A stretch of 64,000 bases of DNA from contig JADJMI010000009.1 in the NCBI GenBank assembly GCA_016709665.1, positions 1-64,000 of the forward strand, given 5' to 3'. The number at the start of each line of letters is the position of its first letter. The stretch's first letter is position 1. The position numbers and the translations under genes were made by a program. Source of the DNA: Betaproteobacteria bacterium (GTDB lineage Bacteria > Pseudomonadota > Gammaproteobacteria > Burkholderiales > Usitatibacteraceae). Of this stretch, positions 19,916 through 28,942 are shown piece after piece. The notes beneath the pieces are model-generated. The model saw nothing but the letters and a program-made list of their open reading frames with translations, searched no databases and was not told where the DNA came from.

Positions 19916-20938
19916 ACGGCAAGCGGGACATCGCCGCCGGGTTCTCGGCGCGCTGGGCATCACGCGCGCCGTGCAGGCCTGGGCCCATCGCCGGCGGGCT
20001 CGGTCGCGATCCTCGCCTACCACCGGGTGTTCGACGTCCCGGAGGAGGACGCCTATCCGTTCGACATCGAGCTGATCAGCGCCTCGGTCGACGCTTTCCG
20101 GCGGCAGATGGACTACGTCGCCCGGCACTTCCGCCCGATCACCTTCGCGACGCTCCTGGCGCACCTGGACCGCAGCGAGCCGCCGCCGCCGCGCGCCCTC
20201 ATCGTCACGTTCGACGACGGCTTTGCGGACAACTATCACGAGGCATTCCAGGTCCTGCGCGAGCGGGGGGTGCCCGCCACGATCTTCGTGTCGACGGGCT
20301 TCATCGACCGGCAGGAGAACTTCTGGTACGAGCGCGTCGCGAACGCGGTGCTCGCCTCGCGTTCGGGGCGGGGGGAATTGCCCGGCGGCGAAGCGCTGGT
20401 GCTGGGCCCCGACATCGCCGCGCGCCGGCCCGCGGTGAAGCGGGTGCTCTCGGCGCTCAAGCAGATGCCCGACGACGAGCGGCGCCGGCAGGTCGCGCGG
20501 CTCGTGGCGCAATTCGACCCCGCGGGCCGTTGCGACGGCGATCCGCGCAGCGGCCCCCTCACGTGGGACCACGTGCGCGAGATGTCCGCGGCCGGCATCG
20601 AGTTCGGCTCGCATTCGGTCGATCACCCGATCCTGTCCCGGGTCGACGACGAAGGGATTCGCCGCGAATTCACCGAATCGCGCGCGCGCATCGAGGCAGT
20701 GACCGGCCGCGCCGTGCAGGTCGTGGCCTACCCGGTGGGCGGCCCCGACGCGTTCGACGGGCGGGTGAAGGCGGCGGCGCGCGAGGCGGGCTACCGACTG
20801 GGCATCTCCTACGTGACGGGCTACGAGAACACCGCGACGTGGGACCCGTTCGCGATCCGCCGCCTGCACGTGGAGCGCTACACGGGCGAGCCGCTCTTCC
20901 GCGCCATGCTCGCGATGCCCGCGACGTTCGCCGGCTAG
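19912..20938 (+). CDS. Polysaccharide deacetylase family protein, long form; two early frameshifts
   Basis: About 342 residues. The best start is TTG 19912 in a TTGA overlap, with the N-terminus NGKRDIAAG-VLGALGITRAVQAWAHRR-SVAILAYHRVF assembled across breaks near 19940 and 20008. From 20027 the frame is open. NodB motifs are ALIVTFDDGFADNY (motif 1), GIEFGSHSVDHPILSRV (motif 2) and VVAYPVGGPDAFDGRV. The order VAILAYHRV, FRRQMDYVARHF and TFDDG is that of the large deacetylases of EPS loci. It is the last gene of the cluster and converges on a methyltransferase gene only four bases away. A second deacetylase beside the first suggests two different acetyl sites or cell compartments. Confidence 0.85.
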
Positions 20939-20942
20939 GTTC

Positions 20943-21866
20943 TCAGGCCGGCCGGCGCGCGACGAAGTCGATCGAGGTGCAGGCGAGCTGCTCGGGCGGG
21001 TAGTCCCGGAACTCGGGCGCGACGCCCATGCGCGCCACCTGGGCGAGCAACTGGGGCTTGGCGTGGTGCTTGTCCAGCACGATGTCGAACCCCGCCGCCT
21101 TCGCCAGGTCGACGAAGTCGCAGGCCCGCAGCCGGTTCTGGTACTGGATGTCGTTGTTCCACCAGGCCCACTGCGCTTCCGTGTACGCCAGGTAGTTCAC
21201 CTGCGTGATCGAGCGGTCGAAGTAGGCGTAGTGATCGCCGCAGTTCACCGAGTGGATCGCCACGCCGCCGGGGCGCAGCACGCGGTGCGTTTCGGCCATG
21301 ATGCGGGCGATCACGTCACCCGGCACGTGCTCCAGGACGCTGTTGGAAAAGACGACGTCGACGCAGGCATCGGGAAGCCCCGTGCGCGAGGCGTCGGCGG
21401 GCGCGTGGTAGGTGACGCGCGCCGCCTCGAGCTGCGCGGGGAGCGTGGCCGCGGCCGCGATCGCGGCATGGGCCGCCTGCACGTCCGCGAGCGGCCGCCC
21501 GGCCGCCTTGGCGATGGCCGGCAGGTGCGTGGGCAGCGCCTCGAGGAGCCGCGCGGTCAGGCGCGCGTCCATGTGCCGCGTGAGGTCGAAGGTGTGGCAG
21601 CGCGACGCGCCGGCGAGGCTGAAGCAGAAAGGCAGCGTGGGGTGCCAGCCGGTGCCGATCTCGAGGTAATCCTGTCCCTCGAGCGGCAAGCCCAGGTCGC
21701 GCAGGTGCGCGGCGAGCACGAGCCAGTCGGCCTCGACCTTCATCGCGAACTCGCCGTCGAGCCGGCGCCGGCCGCCCACGGCCGCCCGCAGGAGGTCGTT
21801 TGCGGCGACGCCGAAGGGCAGGATGCTCAGGGCCTTCTGGACGGCGCCCTTGATTCGCCAGTTCAT
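20943..21866 (-). CDS. Class I SAM-dependent methyltransferase
   Basis: 307 residues. The SAM-binding motif I is DYLEIGTGWHPTLPFCF, and motif II/III regions are DACVDVVFSNSVLEHVPGDVI and HRVLRPGGVAIHSVNC. A long helical insert (about residues 95-160) separates motif I from the acidic loop. The N-terminus (NWRIKGAVQKALSILPFG) resembles methyltransferases that accompany polysaccharide clusters, so a sugar or lipid-sugar substrate is plausible, but this is inference. It is transcribed against the EPS genes and lies just downstream of the large secreted protein on the same strand. Confidence 0.8.
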   Translation of the reverse strand: MNWRIKGAVQKALSILPFGVAANDLLRAAVGGRRRLDGEFAMKVEADWLVLAAHLRDLGLPLEGQDYLEIGTGWHPTLPFCFSLAGASRCHTFDLTRHMDARLTARLLEALPTHLPAIAKAAGRPLADVQAAHAAIAAAATLPAQLEAARVTYHAPADASRTGLPDACVDVVFSNSVLEHVPGDVIARIMAETHRVLRPGGVAIHSVNCGDHYAYFDRSITQVNYLAYTEAQWAWWNNDIQYQNRLRACDFVDLAKAAGFDIVLDKHHAKPQLLAQVARMGVAPEFRDYPPEQLACTSIDFVARRPA

Positions 21867-21915
21867 GCGCTCCCGTCGGTCCTTGCCCCCGGGGGCGCCA
21901 TCGGCCGCGCCCCGT

Positions 21916-24900
21916 TCACAGGGTGAAGACGAGGACGCCGCCGGCGTCGCTCAGCGTGCCGCCGGCGTGCTCCGTGACCGTCACGGTGCGCGTGCCGGCG
22001 TTGACCGTCGAACCGACCACGTAGGAGGTGGCGGGCTTCAACTTCGCGACGAAGTGCTGCGTGCTGGCGGAGGGCACGGCGTAGCTGAGGGAAGCGGGCA
22101 CGGCGCTCGAGCCCACGCCGTTCTCCGCGAACACCATCGCGACCGGCGTGGCGGATTCCGCCGCCGCGAGCCCCGTGACGAGGGTGCCGTTGGCGTTGGT
22201 GCCCGTGATGCCCGTCGTGGTGGGGAAGGCGAAGGCCGACGCGGTGTCGCTCGCGCGGAGCACCGTGAGGAAGTTCTGGTAGCTGGCCGACGGCAGGGGC
22301 AGGGTGGCCGTCCAGTGGTAGCTGTTGACCCCGGGACCCTGGGTGTTGTTCCGCGGCGTGGCGACCACGCTCACGGTGGCGGCGGCCGGCATCACGCTCG
22401 CGATCTGCAGGCGTCCGCCCGTGCCGTTGTCGAGCTGGGTCTTCTTCGGATCGCCGCCCACGAGCGTCGGCACGACGTTGGGCAGCCACAGGTGCATGAT
22501 CGGCTGGACCTGCGGCTGCGTCGGCGCCTTCTTCACTTGGTCGTACACCGCGAAGAGCCCCGGCCGCACGAAGAGCACGCTTCGGCTCAGCCAGTTGACC
22601 GATACCGCGCCGCAGGGGTCCGGGAAGTTCTGCGGCACGTTCTGGTACGCCGCCGAAAATTCGCCGGACGTGAACGCGTGACCGCTGCCATCGACGAAGG
22701 CCTTGACGCCGATCGGGTTGGTGCCGAGCGGGTTCGGGCATGCGTCCGTGTAGTTGAGTTGCCCGTTGTTCGCGATCGTGTAGGGGCCCGGGTCGTTCCG
22801 GCCCTCGATGGTGTACGTGTTGGTGAAGATCGTCATGCGGGCTTCGCCGACGTAGCTGAACATCGTGTGGGCCGCGTCGATGAGCAGCTTGCCGCGGCGG
22901 TAGACCTGGATCTGGCCGGCGTCCGGATCCTGCTCGCCCTGGTAGGAGAGGTACCGGTTCGCGGCGAAGCTGCCCCAGGTGGCGGTGCCGGTCCAGTCCG
23001 AACGCATGGTGACGAGACCCGCGCCCGTGGCGTGGAAGGCGCGCGGCAGGGTGTTGAAGTCCGCGGCCTGCGCCGAGGGATCGAGGAACAGGAAGGGGAT
23101 CCAGTGGTCCGGCAGCGAGGCCCCGCCGGCCGCGACGACGCGGTCGATGTACGCCTTCACGCGCTGGCCGGCCGGCGTGCCCCAGCCGTAGGTGAAGCCC
23201 GCCACCATCATGTCGTTGTAGCGCGGGTCGCCCGTGGTGTCGCCGCTCCACAGGCCGTCGTCGTAGAAGTACCTCGCGTCGGGCGCGAGGGAGTGGATCT
23301 TCGACAGGTGCGTGTTCGTGATCCAGTTCCACGTCTTGTACGTGTTGTCGTTGCGGTACTGCGCCATGGCGGAGGCGACCATGAGGTGGCGCTCGAACAC
23401 GCCCGGGCCGTAGTTCCAGCCTTCCGGCCAGTGGCCGCCCGGGATCTCCGTGTCGATCTTGGTGCGCGCGCCTGGTTGTAGCGCGTGAGCGAATCCGTGA
23501 CCCAGGCGGCGGCGCGCGCGTCCTCGCCCTCGACGGCGATGGAGGCGAGCATCCGGCCGATCTGGAAGCCGGAGTTGTAGTTGGAGATGGGCTGGTCGCT
23601 GGAATAGCCGCCGCCGGCGCTCTCGGGCTGCGGAGGCGTAGTGGAACCAGCCGCCGCTCGTGCCGTAGGTCGGGTCGTTCGAGGGCGTCCGTCGGCGGGG
23701 CCAGCAACCGGTCGAGCACCTGCTGCTTGATCGTCGCGTTGTAGAGCGGCGAGTCATACAGCCAGTCGAAGGTGATCGCGAGGTTGGGCATGAACGAGCG
23801 TGCGCCAAAGCCCGAATCCGTGTCGTAGAGCGAGAAGGTGATGACCGGGTTGTTCGCCTGCTGCAGGATGTTGATCGACTTCTGCGCGTAGGGCGCCGCG
23901 GCGGCCGCGCCGGAGAGCGCCTTCACCACGCGGTAGCAGAGCGCGAAGTTGACCGCGAACTTGTAGGCCTCGAGGCCCTGGTATTCCGCGTTGGCGTTGA
24001 CCAGCGTCTGGCTGTCGCAGAAGGTCTTGAGGCGCGTCCATTCGGCGGTGTTCGCCACGGCGTTCTTCGTGAGCCGGGCCATCACCGCCGGATCCGAAAG
24101 CCACAGGCGCGGATGCGCGCCGGCGGCCGGGCAGGCGGCCGTGGTGAGCGTGGCGTCGGCCCCGTTGGTGGTGCCCAGCGTGCTCACGGCCGTGACGCGA
24201 TAGTGGTACGTGGTGCCGCAGAGCAGCCCGCCGATCGTCGTGTTGAGGTTGACGCCCGCGGCGTTGGCGGCCAGGGGCGAGCCCGGCGCGTTGACGCTGT
24301 TCCCGTAGGCCGTGGTGGTGCCGTACTGGATGGTGACCGTGGTGGCGGCGCCGTTGGAGGTGACCGTGGCGCCCACCGTGGCGGCGGCTTCGCTGGTGAA
24401 GGACGGCGTGCCCGTGGTGGCGATGGGCGCGACCGCGTTGCAGTCCACCGTGGTGAAGGTGAGGTTGCCGCCGTTCGCCGTGCCCGACAGGTTGCTGCCG
24501 CGCGCGCGGAAGTTGTAGGTGGTGCTGCAGGCGAGGCCGGTGATGGCCGCGGAGACGGCGGTGGCGCCCGTGCCGGCGCCGATCGAGGCGGGCGTGGCGT
24601 TGGCCGTGCTGCCGTAGGCCGTGGTCGTGCCGTACTGGAAGCTCGGGGCGGTGTTGGAGCCGTTGTCGTTGACGGTGCCGTTGAGCGTCGCGGAAACCTT
24701 GGTGATGGCGCTCGCCGCGGACGTGGTGGCGGTGGCGGCCGTGAATACCGTGAAGACCTCGACGATGCCCACGCCGGTGCCCCCGCCCGATCCGGAGACG
24801 ATCGCCGTGTAGGCGCCCGGGTTGAGCGTCATGAGGATCGCGGACTCGTTGGCGTTGGAGGGCGCGTAGCCCAGGGAATTGAGGGTGCCCGCGTTGCCGG

Positions 24901-25600
24901 CGGTGCCCCAGTTGTCGTTCGAGGCCACCGGCGTGGCGCCGGAGAAGAGCTGCAGCAGCGGGTTGGCGAGCGGGTTGGCGATGCCGGCCGCGGCGAGCGA
25001 CGGCCCGCGGGCGCGCACGACCACCTGCATGGGCGTCGAGCCGGAAATGATGAAGCCGCCGATCATCACGTCGTCGCCGGCGAGGACGTTGGCGCGCGTG
25101 GAGATGTTCACCATCGGCGTGCCCGTCTGGTCCACTTCGAAGACCTCGACGATGCCCACGCCCGTGCCGTTGCCGACGCCGGAGATGACCGCCGTGTAGG
25201 CGCCCGGCGCCAGGGTGGCGAGGATGGCGGATTCGAGCGGGTTGGAGGGCGCGAAGCCGCTCGCGTTGAGGGCCGCGAGGTTGGGCGCGGTGCCGAAATC
25301 GTCGTTGGACGCGATGAACGTCGCGCCGGTGAAGAGATCGAGCTTCGGGTTGGCGAGCGGGTTGGTGATGCCGGCCGCCGCGAGGGAAGGGCCGCGGGCG
25401 CGCACGACGACCGTCTTGCTCGTCGAGCCCGAGATGACGAATCCGCCGATCAGGACGTTGTCGCCCGTCTGGACCAGCGAGCGGGTGGAGATGTTCAGCA
25501 GGTTCGATGCCGCGGCAGGCAGGCAGGCGCCGATGGCGAGGACCGCCGTGGCCGCAAGGCCGGCCCAGCGGGAAAGGCGGTGGGGAAGGGTGGGCATCAT
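21916..25600 (-). CDS. Secreted modular protein: two beta-repeat domains, two Fn3-like domains and a heparinase II/III-like C-terminal region; frameshifted
   Basis: About 1,228 residues with a signal peptide ending CLPAAASN. Residues 25-270 are two copies of a roughly 120-residue beta module, each running ISTR...IGGFxISGS...VVVRARGPSLAAAGI...ESAI...PGAYTA. Two Fn3-like modules follow, each with a YGTTTAYG strand. From about residue 490 comes AHPRLWLSDPAVMARLTK, helical repeats and a beta-rich end (FHATGAGLVTMRSDWTG, MFSYVGEARMTIFTNTYT). This has the shape of heparinase II/III or alginate-lyase-like enzymes. Frames change near 23690, 23620 and 23480. No PEP-CTERM tail is seen. Beside the EPS cluster, a secreted enzyme that trims the polymer is plausible. 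Lyase activity is inferred. Confidence 0.65.
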
Positions 25601-25734
25601 GGCCTGTGCGCTCCTGCTCTAGTCGTTGGACGCCGAACCCGGAATGCTGCACGGGATTCGCCCCGCCACGCAAGCTTTTCGCCGGAGAAGCGGGAATATT
25701 CCGCACATCCGGCGGCATACGGGCGCCGGGGCGC

Positions 25735-25740
25735 TAGAAT
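25735..25740 (+). promoter_or_regulatory. Possible -10 element (TAGAAT) for the small membrane protein/CapK-like pair
   Basis: TAGAAT lies 40 bases before ATG 25780, in the 179-base gap between divergent genes. No good -35 is visible. The rest of the gap holds nothing I recognise. Confidence 0.25.
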
Positions 25741-25779
25741 GCGCCCTTCCTCCAGCCTACGCGCAGGCCCGCCTTCCGG

Positions 25780-25998
25780 ATGAAGCCCCGCAAGTCCCAG
25801 GTATCGCTCGCCTTCCGGCTCTGGCTGCTCGCCAGCGTGTTCGTGGTGCCTTTTCTCGACGTCGTCGAGATCGCCGCCTGGGCGGCCCTGGGTGGCGTGC
25901 TCGCGCTGTGGTGGCGCGCGCTGCCGGAGGAACCGGAGGCGCCGCCCCCGCGTTTGCCCTACCAGGACGAGTACGAGCGCCGTCGCGGCATCCGCTGA
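25780..25998 (+). CDS. Small hypothetical membrane protein
   Basis: 72 residues. A basic start (MKPRKSQVSLAFRLW) leads into one or two hydrophobic stretches (LLASVFVVPFLDVVEIAAWAALGGVLALWW), then a short charged tail (LPYQDEYERRRGIR). It resembles no family I know. It lies ten bases upstream of the CapK-like gene on the same strand, so the two are probably co-transcribed. Coding support is the position, the amphipathic layout and the lack of any competing frame. Confidence 0.5.
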   Translation: MKPRKSQVSLAFRLWLLASVFVVPFLDVVEIAAWAALGGVLALWWRALPEEPEAPPPRLPYQDEYERRRGIR

Positions 25999-26008
25999 GA
26001 AGTCCGCC

Positions 26009-27370
26009 ATGTACGAGACCATCTTCCGGCGCATCGCCTTCCCGGCCTACGAGACGCTCGTGAAGCGCCGGGGCACCGCCGGCTTCGTGGCGGATTACGA
26101 ACGCAGCCAGTGGCTGCCGCCCGAGGGGCTCCAGGCGCTGCAGCTGCGCGCCCTCAACGCCCTCCTCGATCACTGCTGGCGCGAGGTGCCCTTCCTGCAG
26201 CGCTACTGGCGCGATCATGGCCGCCGCCCGGGCCCGCTGGAATCGCCGGCGGCCCTCGCGGACTATCCCACGCTCACGAAGGCGCTCATCACGGCGAACT
26301 ACGCGGACATGATCGCCGCCTCCTGGCGCGGCCGCACGCTCTCGAAGACGACGGGCGGCTCCACGGGCGACCCCTTCCGGTTCGAGTACACGATGGAGGC
26401 CTACGCCCGGCGTACCGCCATCATGTGGCGCGGGTACGGCTGGGCGGGGGCGGGCCTGGGCACGCGCACGGCCTACCTGTGGGGCACCGGCATGCGCCAG
26501 GGCGGCTGGGGCGCCTGGAAGGACCGCCTCTACCACGGGGCCTTCAACCGGCATTTTTTCGACGCCTTCTCGCTCACGCAGGCGGACATGGACAGCCTCG
26601 TGGACGGCATCGAGCGCTACCGCCCGCGCGCCGTCGTGGGCTACGTGGCGCCGCTCGTGAGCGTGGCGCGGCACATGAACGCGAAGGGCCGGACCATCGC
26701 CGGCATCCGTGGCGTGCTCACCGGCGCGGAGGCGCTCTACGGGCCGGAGCGCCGCGAGCTCGAGCGCGCCTTCGGCTGCCCGGCCTTCGACACCTACGGG
26801 TCGCGCGAGGTGATGCTGATGGCCTCGGAGTGCGACAGCCACCAGGGGCTGCACGTGAACGCGGACCACCTCGTGCTGGAGACGGTGGACGAGGCCGGGC
26901 GCCCGGTGCCGTCAGGCACGAGCGGCGAGGTGGCCGTCACCGACCTGCACAATTACGGCATGCCGATGGTGCGCTACCTGAACGGGGACCGCGCCACATT
27001 CGCCTCCGGGCCCTGCGCCTGCGGGCGCGGGCTGCCCCGGCTCGCCTCCGTGGACGGGCGGGTACTGGAGATGATCGAGACGCCGGACGGACGGAAGATC
27101 TCCGGCGAGTACTTCGTGGTCCTCATGCTGGATGCCCTCGACGTGAAGCACTGGCAGGTGGTCCAGACGGCGCCGGATGCGGTCGAGCTGAGGATCGTGA
27201 CGCCCGCGCCCTGGAGCCCGGAGCGGCGGGCGAAATTCGCCGCGGGCGTCCGCGCCCGCGCCGGCGAGGCCTTCCGGGTGACGGTCACCGAAGTGCCGGA
27301 CATCCCGAAGACCGCCACCGGCAAGCGCCGGCTGACCGTGGCGCTGCCCCGGACCCCGCCCGGCCCCTAG
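26009..27370 (+). CDS. CapK/phenylacetate-CoA ligase-like adenylate-forming enzyme (1)
   Basis: 453 residues of the AMP-binding superfamily branch found in capsule and EPS regions (CapK) and related to PaaK. The phosphate-binding loop is TTGGSTGDPFRFEYT. Other landmarks are FDTYGSREVMLMASEC (adenine-binding region), VTDLHNYGMPMVRYLNGD (core Asp) and CACGRGLPRLASVDGR, a Cys-x-Cys-Gly-Arg patch typical of this branch. The C-terminal domain ends IPKTATGKRRL with the usual Lys. The product may be an acyl-adenylate used to decorate polysaccharide, but the acid is unknown. A second, divergent copy lies at 31428-32825 (-). Confidence 0.82.
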   Translation: MYETIFRRIAFPAYETLVKRRGTAGFVADYERSQWLPPEGLQALQLRALNALLDHCWREVPFLQRYWRDHGRRPGPLESPAALADYPTLTKALITANYADMIAASWRGRTLSKTTGGSTGDPFRFEYTMEAYARRTAIMWRGYGWAGAGLGTRTAYLWGTGMRQGGWGAWKDRLYHGAFNRHFFDAFSLTQADMDSLVDGIERYRPRAVVGYVAPLVSVARHMNAKGRTIAGIRGVLTGAEALYGPERRELERAFGCPAFDTYGSREVMLMASECDSHQGLHVNADHLVLETVDEAGRPVPSGTSGEVAVTDLHNYGMPMVRYLNGDRATFASGPCACGRGLPRLASVDGRVLEMIETPDGRKISGEYFVVLMLDALDVKHWQVVQTAPDAVELRIVTPAPWSPERRAKFAAGVRARAGEAFRVTVTEVPDIPKTATGKRRLTVALPRTPPGP

Positions 27371-27398
27371 GCCCGGGGTCGGGCTCGTGCCCAGCTGG

Positions 27399-27427
27399 TT
27401 GTTTTTTCTCGCGTTTTCGCGCATACT
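27399..27427 (+). promoter_or_regulatory. Probable sigma-70 promoter for the rpsF operon
   Basis: TTGTTT at 27399-27404 and CATACT at 27422-27427 are separated by 17 bases. They sit about 105 bases before rpsF and just before the leader hairpin. This is the best-spaced promoter in the window. Confidence 0.5.
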
Positions 27428-27431
27428 GCCG

Positions 27432-27470
27432 GGCTCTTCGGAGTCCGGACATTTCGGCCCCGGAAGAGCC
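27432..27470 (+). promoter_or_regulatory. Leader hairpin upstream of rpsF, possible S6:S18 autoregulatory element
   Basis: A perfect 8-base inverted repeat (ggctcttc at 27432-27439, gaagagcc at 27463-27470) encloses about 23 bases containing CCG and CGG trinucleotides. rpsF leaders in many bacteria carry an RNA that binds the S6:S18 complex and represses the operon. Position and the CCG-containing loop fit, but I cannot align it to the family consensus here. It could instead be an ordinary hairpin. Confidence 0.4.
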
Positions 27471-27530
27471 TTCGACCATCCTTGCCCCACCGCATGCGCA
27501 TGCCGGGGGGCACACCCATAGGGAGAATTC

Positions 27531-27935
27531 ATGCGCCACTACGAAATCGTATTCATCGTGCATCCCGATCAGAGCGAGCAGGTGCCCGCCATGATCGAGC
27601 GCTACCGCGCGACCATCGCGGCCGGCAACGGCATCGTGCACCGCATCGAGGACTGGGGCCGCCGCCAGCTCGCCTACCCGATCCAGAAGATCTTCAAGGC
27701 GCATTACGTGCTGATGAACATCGAGGTCGGCAACGAGACCCTCGCGGAGCTCGAGCACGCCTTCAAGTTCAACGACGCCGTCCTGCGCCACCTCACGGTG
27801 AAGATGCGCGAGGCCGTCACGGGCCCCTCTCCGATGATGAAGGAAGAGAAGAGCCGCAACGTGACCGCCGCCGGCGAAGAGAAGAAGGACGAGCCCAAGG
27901 CCGAGGCGCCCAAGGCGGAGCCGGCTTCGGCCTGA
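27531..27935 (+). CDS. rpsF: 30S ribosomal protein S6
   Basis: 134 residues. It begins MRHYEIVFIVHPDQSEQV, the standard S6 N-terminus, with EDWGRRQLAYPIQK and HYVLMNIEV in the RNA-binding fold. The last 35 residues are an acidic and Lys/Ala-rich tail (EEKKDEPKAEAPKAE), as in other betaproteobacterial S6 proteins. An aggga ribosome-binding site sits eight bases upstream of the ATG. First gene of the rpsF-rpsR-rplI block. The usual priB between rpsF and rpsR is missing. Confidence 0.97.
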   Translation: MRHYEIVFIVHPDQSEQVPAMIERYRATIAAGNGIVHRIEDWGRRQLAYPIQKIFKAHYVLMNIEVGNETLAELEHAFKFNDAVLRHLTVKMREAVTGPSPMMKEEKSRNVTAAGEEKKDEPKAEAPKAEPASA

Positions 27936-28017
27936 CGCTCCCGGCGGTGCAACGGGTCAACCGTGCCGCCGCCTTCCGATCATCGAACTCCCGAATACAG
28001 ATTGAGGTAATTCCATC

Positions 28018-28305
28018 ATGGCAAGACCCGCACCCCGCGGCCGTGGCCGCAACGCGAAGGACGGCAAGAAACCCAACCGCGGAGGCGGCCTGTTCCGCCG
28101 CCGCAAGTTCTGCCGCTTCACCGCCGAGAAGATCAAGGAAGTCGACTACAAGGACATCGCGATCCTGAAGGACTTCATCAACGAGAACGGCAAGATCATC
28201 CCGGCGCGCATCACCGGGACGAAGGCCCGCTACCAGCGCCAGCTCGGCGTCGCGATCAAGCGCGCCCGCTTCCTGGCGCTCCTCCATTACACCGACCTTC
28301 ACTAA
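28018..28305 (+). CDS. rpsR: 30S ribosomal protein S18
   Basis: 95 residues. The core FRRRKFCRFTAEKIKEVDYKD and GKIIPARITGTKARYQRQL is that of S18, partner of S6 on the platform of the small subunit. The N-terminus is a basic extension (ARPAPRGRGRNAKDGKK). A tgaggt ribosome-binding site precedes the ATG. rplI follows after twelve bases. Confidence 0.97.
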   Translation: MARPAPRGRGRNAKDGKKPNRGGGLFRRRKFCRFTAEKIKEVDYKDIAILKDFINENGKIIPARITGTKARYQRQLGVAIKRARFLALLHYTDLH

Positions 28306-28317
28306 GGGGAAATGACG

Positions 28318-28767
28318 ATGCAGATCATCCTGATGGAAAAGGTCGTCAACCTCGGCGCGCTCGGCGACGTCGTGAAGGTGAAGGACGGCTACGCGCGCAA
28401 TTTCCTCATCCCGCACGGCAAGGCGAAGCGCGCCACGGAAGCGAACCTCAAGGAATTCGAGGGCCGCCGCGCGGAACTGGAAAAGAAGGCGGCCGACATC
28501 CTCACCACCGCGCAGGATCGCGCGGCGAAGCTCGAGGGGCTCGCGATCACCATCGCCCGCAAGGCGGGCGTGGACGGGCGCCTCTTCGGCTCCGTGAACA
28601 ACGCGGACGTGGCCGAGGCGCTGGGCGCCCAGGGCATCCCGGTCTCCAAGGCCGAGATCCGCATGCCCCAGGGCCCGGTGAAGCACATCGGCGAGTATCC
28701 CCTGGTGCTGCAGCTGCACACGGACGTGCTGGCGAACATCGTCCTGCACGTGGCGGGCGAGGTCTAG
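28318..28767 (+). CDS. rplI: 50S ribosomal protein L9
   Basis: 149 residues. The start is chosen as ATG 28318 because L9 proteins begin MQIILMEKV and because the aagggga ribosome-binding site (28304-28310) stands eight bases from it but only two from the alternative ATG 28312. The N-terminal globular domain includes GDVVKVKDGYARNFLIPHGKA, followed by the long connecting helix and the C-terminal domain ending IVLHVAGEV. A UUCG-loop terminator follows. Confidence 0.96.
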   Translation: MQIILMEKVVNLGALGDVVKVKDGYARNFLIPHGKAKRATEANLKEFEGRRAELEKKAADILTTAQDRAAKLEGLAITIARKAGVDGRLFGSVNNADVAEALGAQGIPVSKAEIRMPQGPVKHIGEYPLVLQLHTDVLANIVLHVAGEV

Positions 28768-28806
28768 CCGCCCATCCCGTCCCTGCGGGGCCGTTCGCAC
28801 CGGCAA

Positions 28807-28838
28807 CGGGCCGCCTTCGGGCGGCCCGTTCGCTTTTG
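28807..28838 (+). terminator. Rho-independent terminator after rplI
   Basis: The 9-base stem cgggccgcc/ggcggcccg is closed by a ttcg tetraloop and followed by ttcgctttt. It separates the ribosomal genes from dnaB. Confidence 0.75.
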
Positions 28839-28942
28839 TCCCCGGCTGCGCACAGGTTATTCCCGTCCGTGCACAGCTTATCCACAACCTTCGAGCCGTC
28901 TTGTCCTTTGTGCCCGATGGGCCGAAGGTGACAGAATCGCCC

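Noticed and set aside
1..20938. A transferred EPS island
   Set aside because: No integrase, insertion sequence, tRNA boundary or composition change is visible, and XrtA loci are a normal chromosomal feature in this group.
22000..25500. Repeated segments that might suggest a CRISPR or satellite repeat
   Set aside because: The repeats are protein-level beta and Fn3-like modules of about 120 and 90 codons, not short direct repeats with spacers.
21823..25783. Long plus-strand frames opposite the secreted modular protein
   Set aside because: Low-complexity Arg/Gly/Val-rich translations caused by repetitive sequence on the other strand.
28901..28942. Earlier TTG start for dnaB
   Set aside because: It would add 14 residues without family similarity; ATG 28943 fits the usual length.
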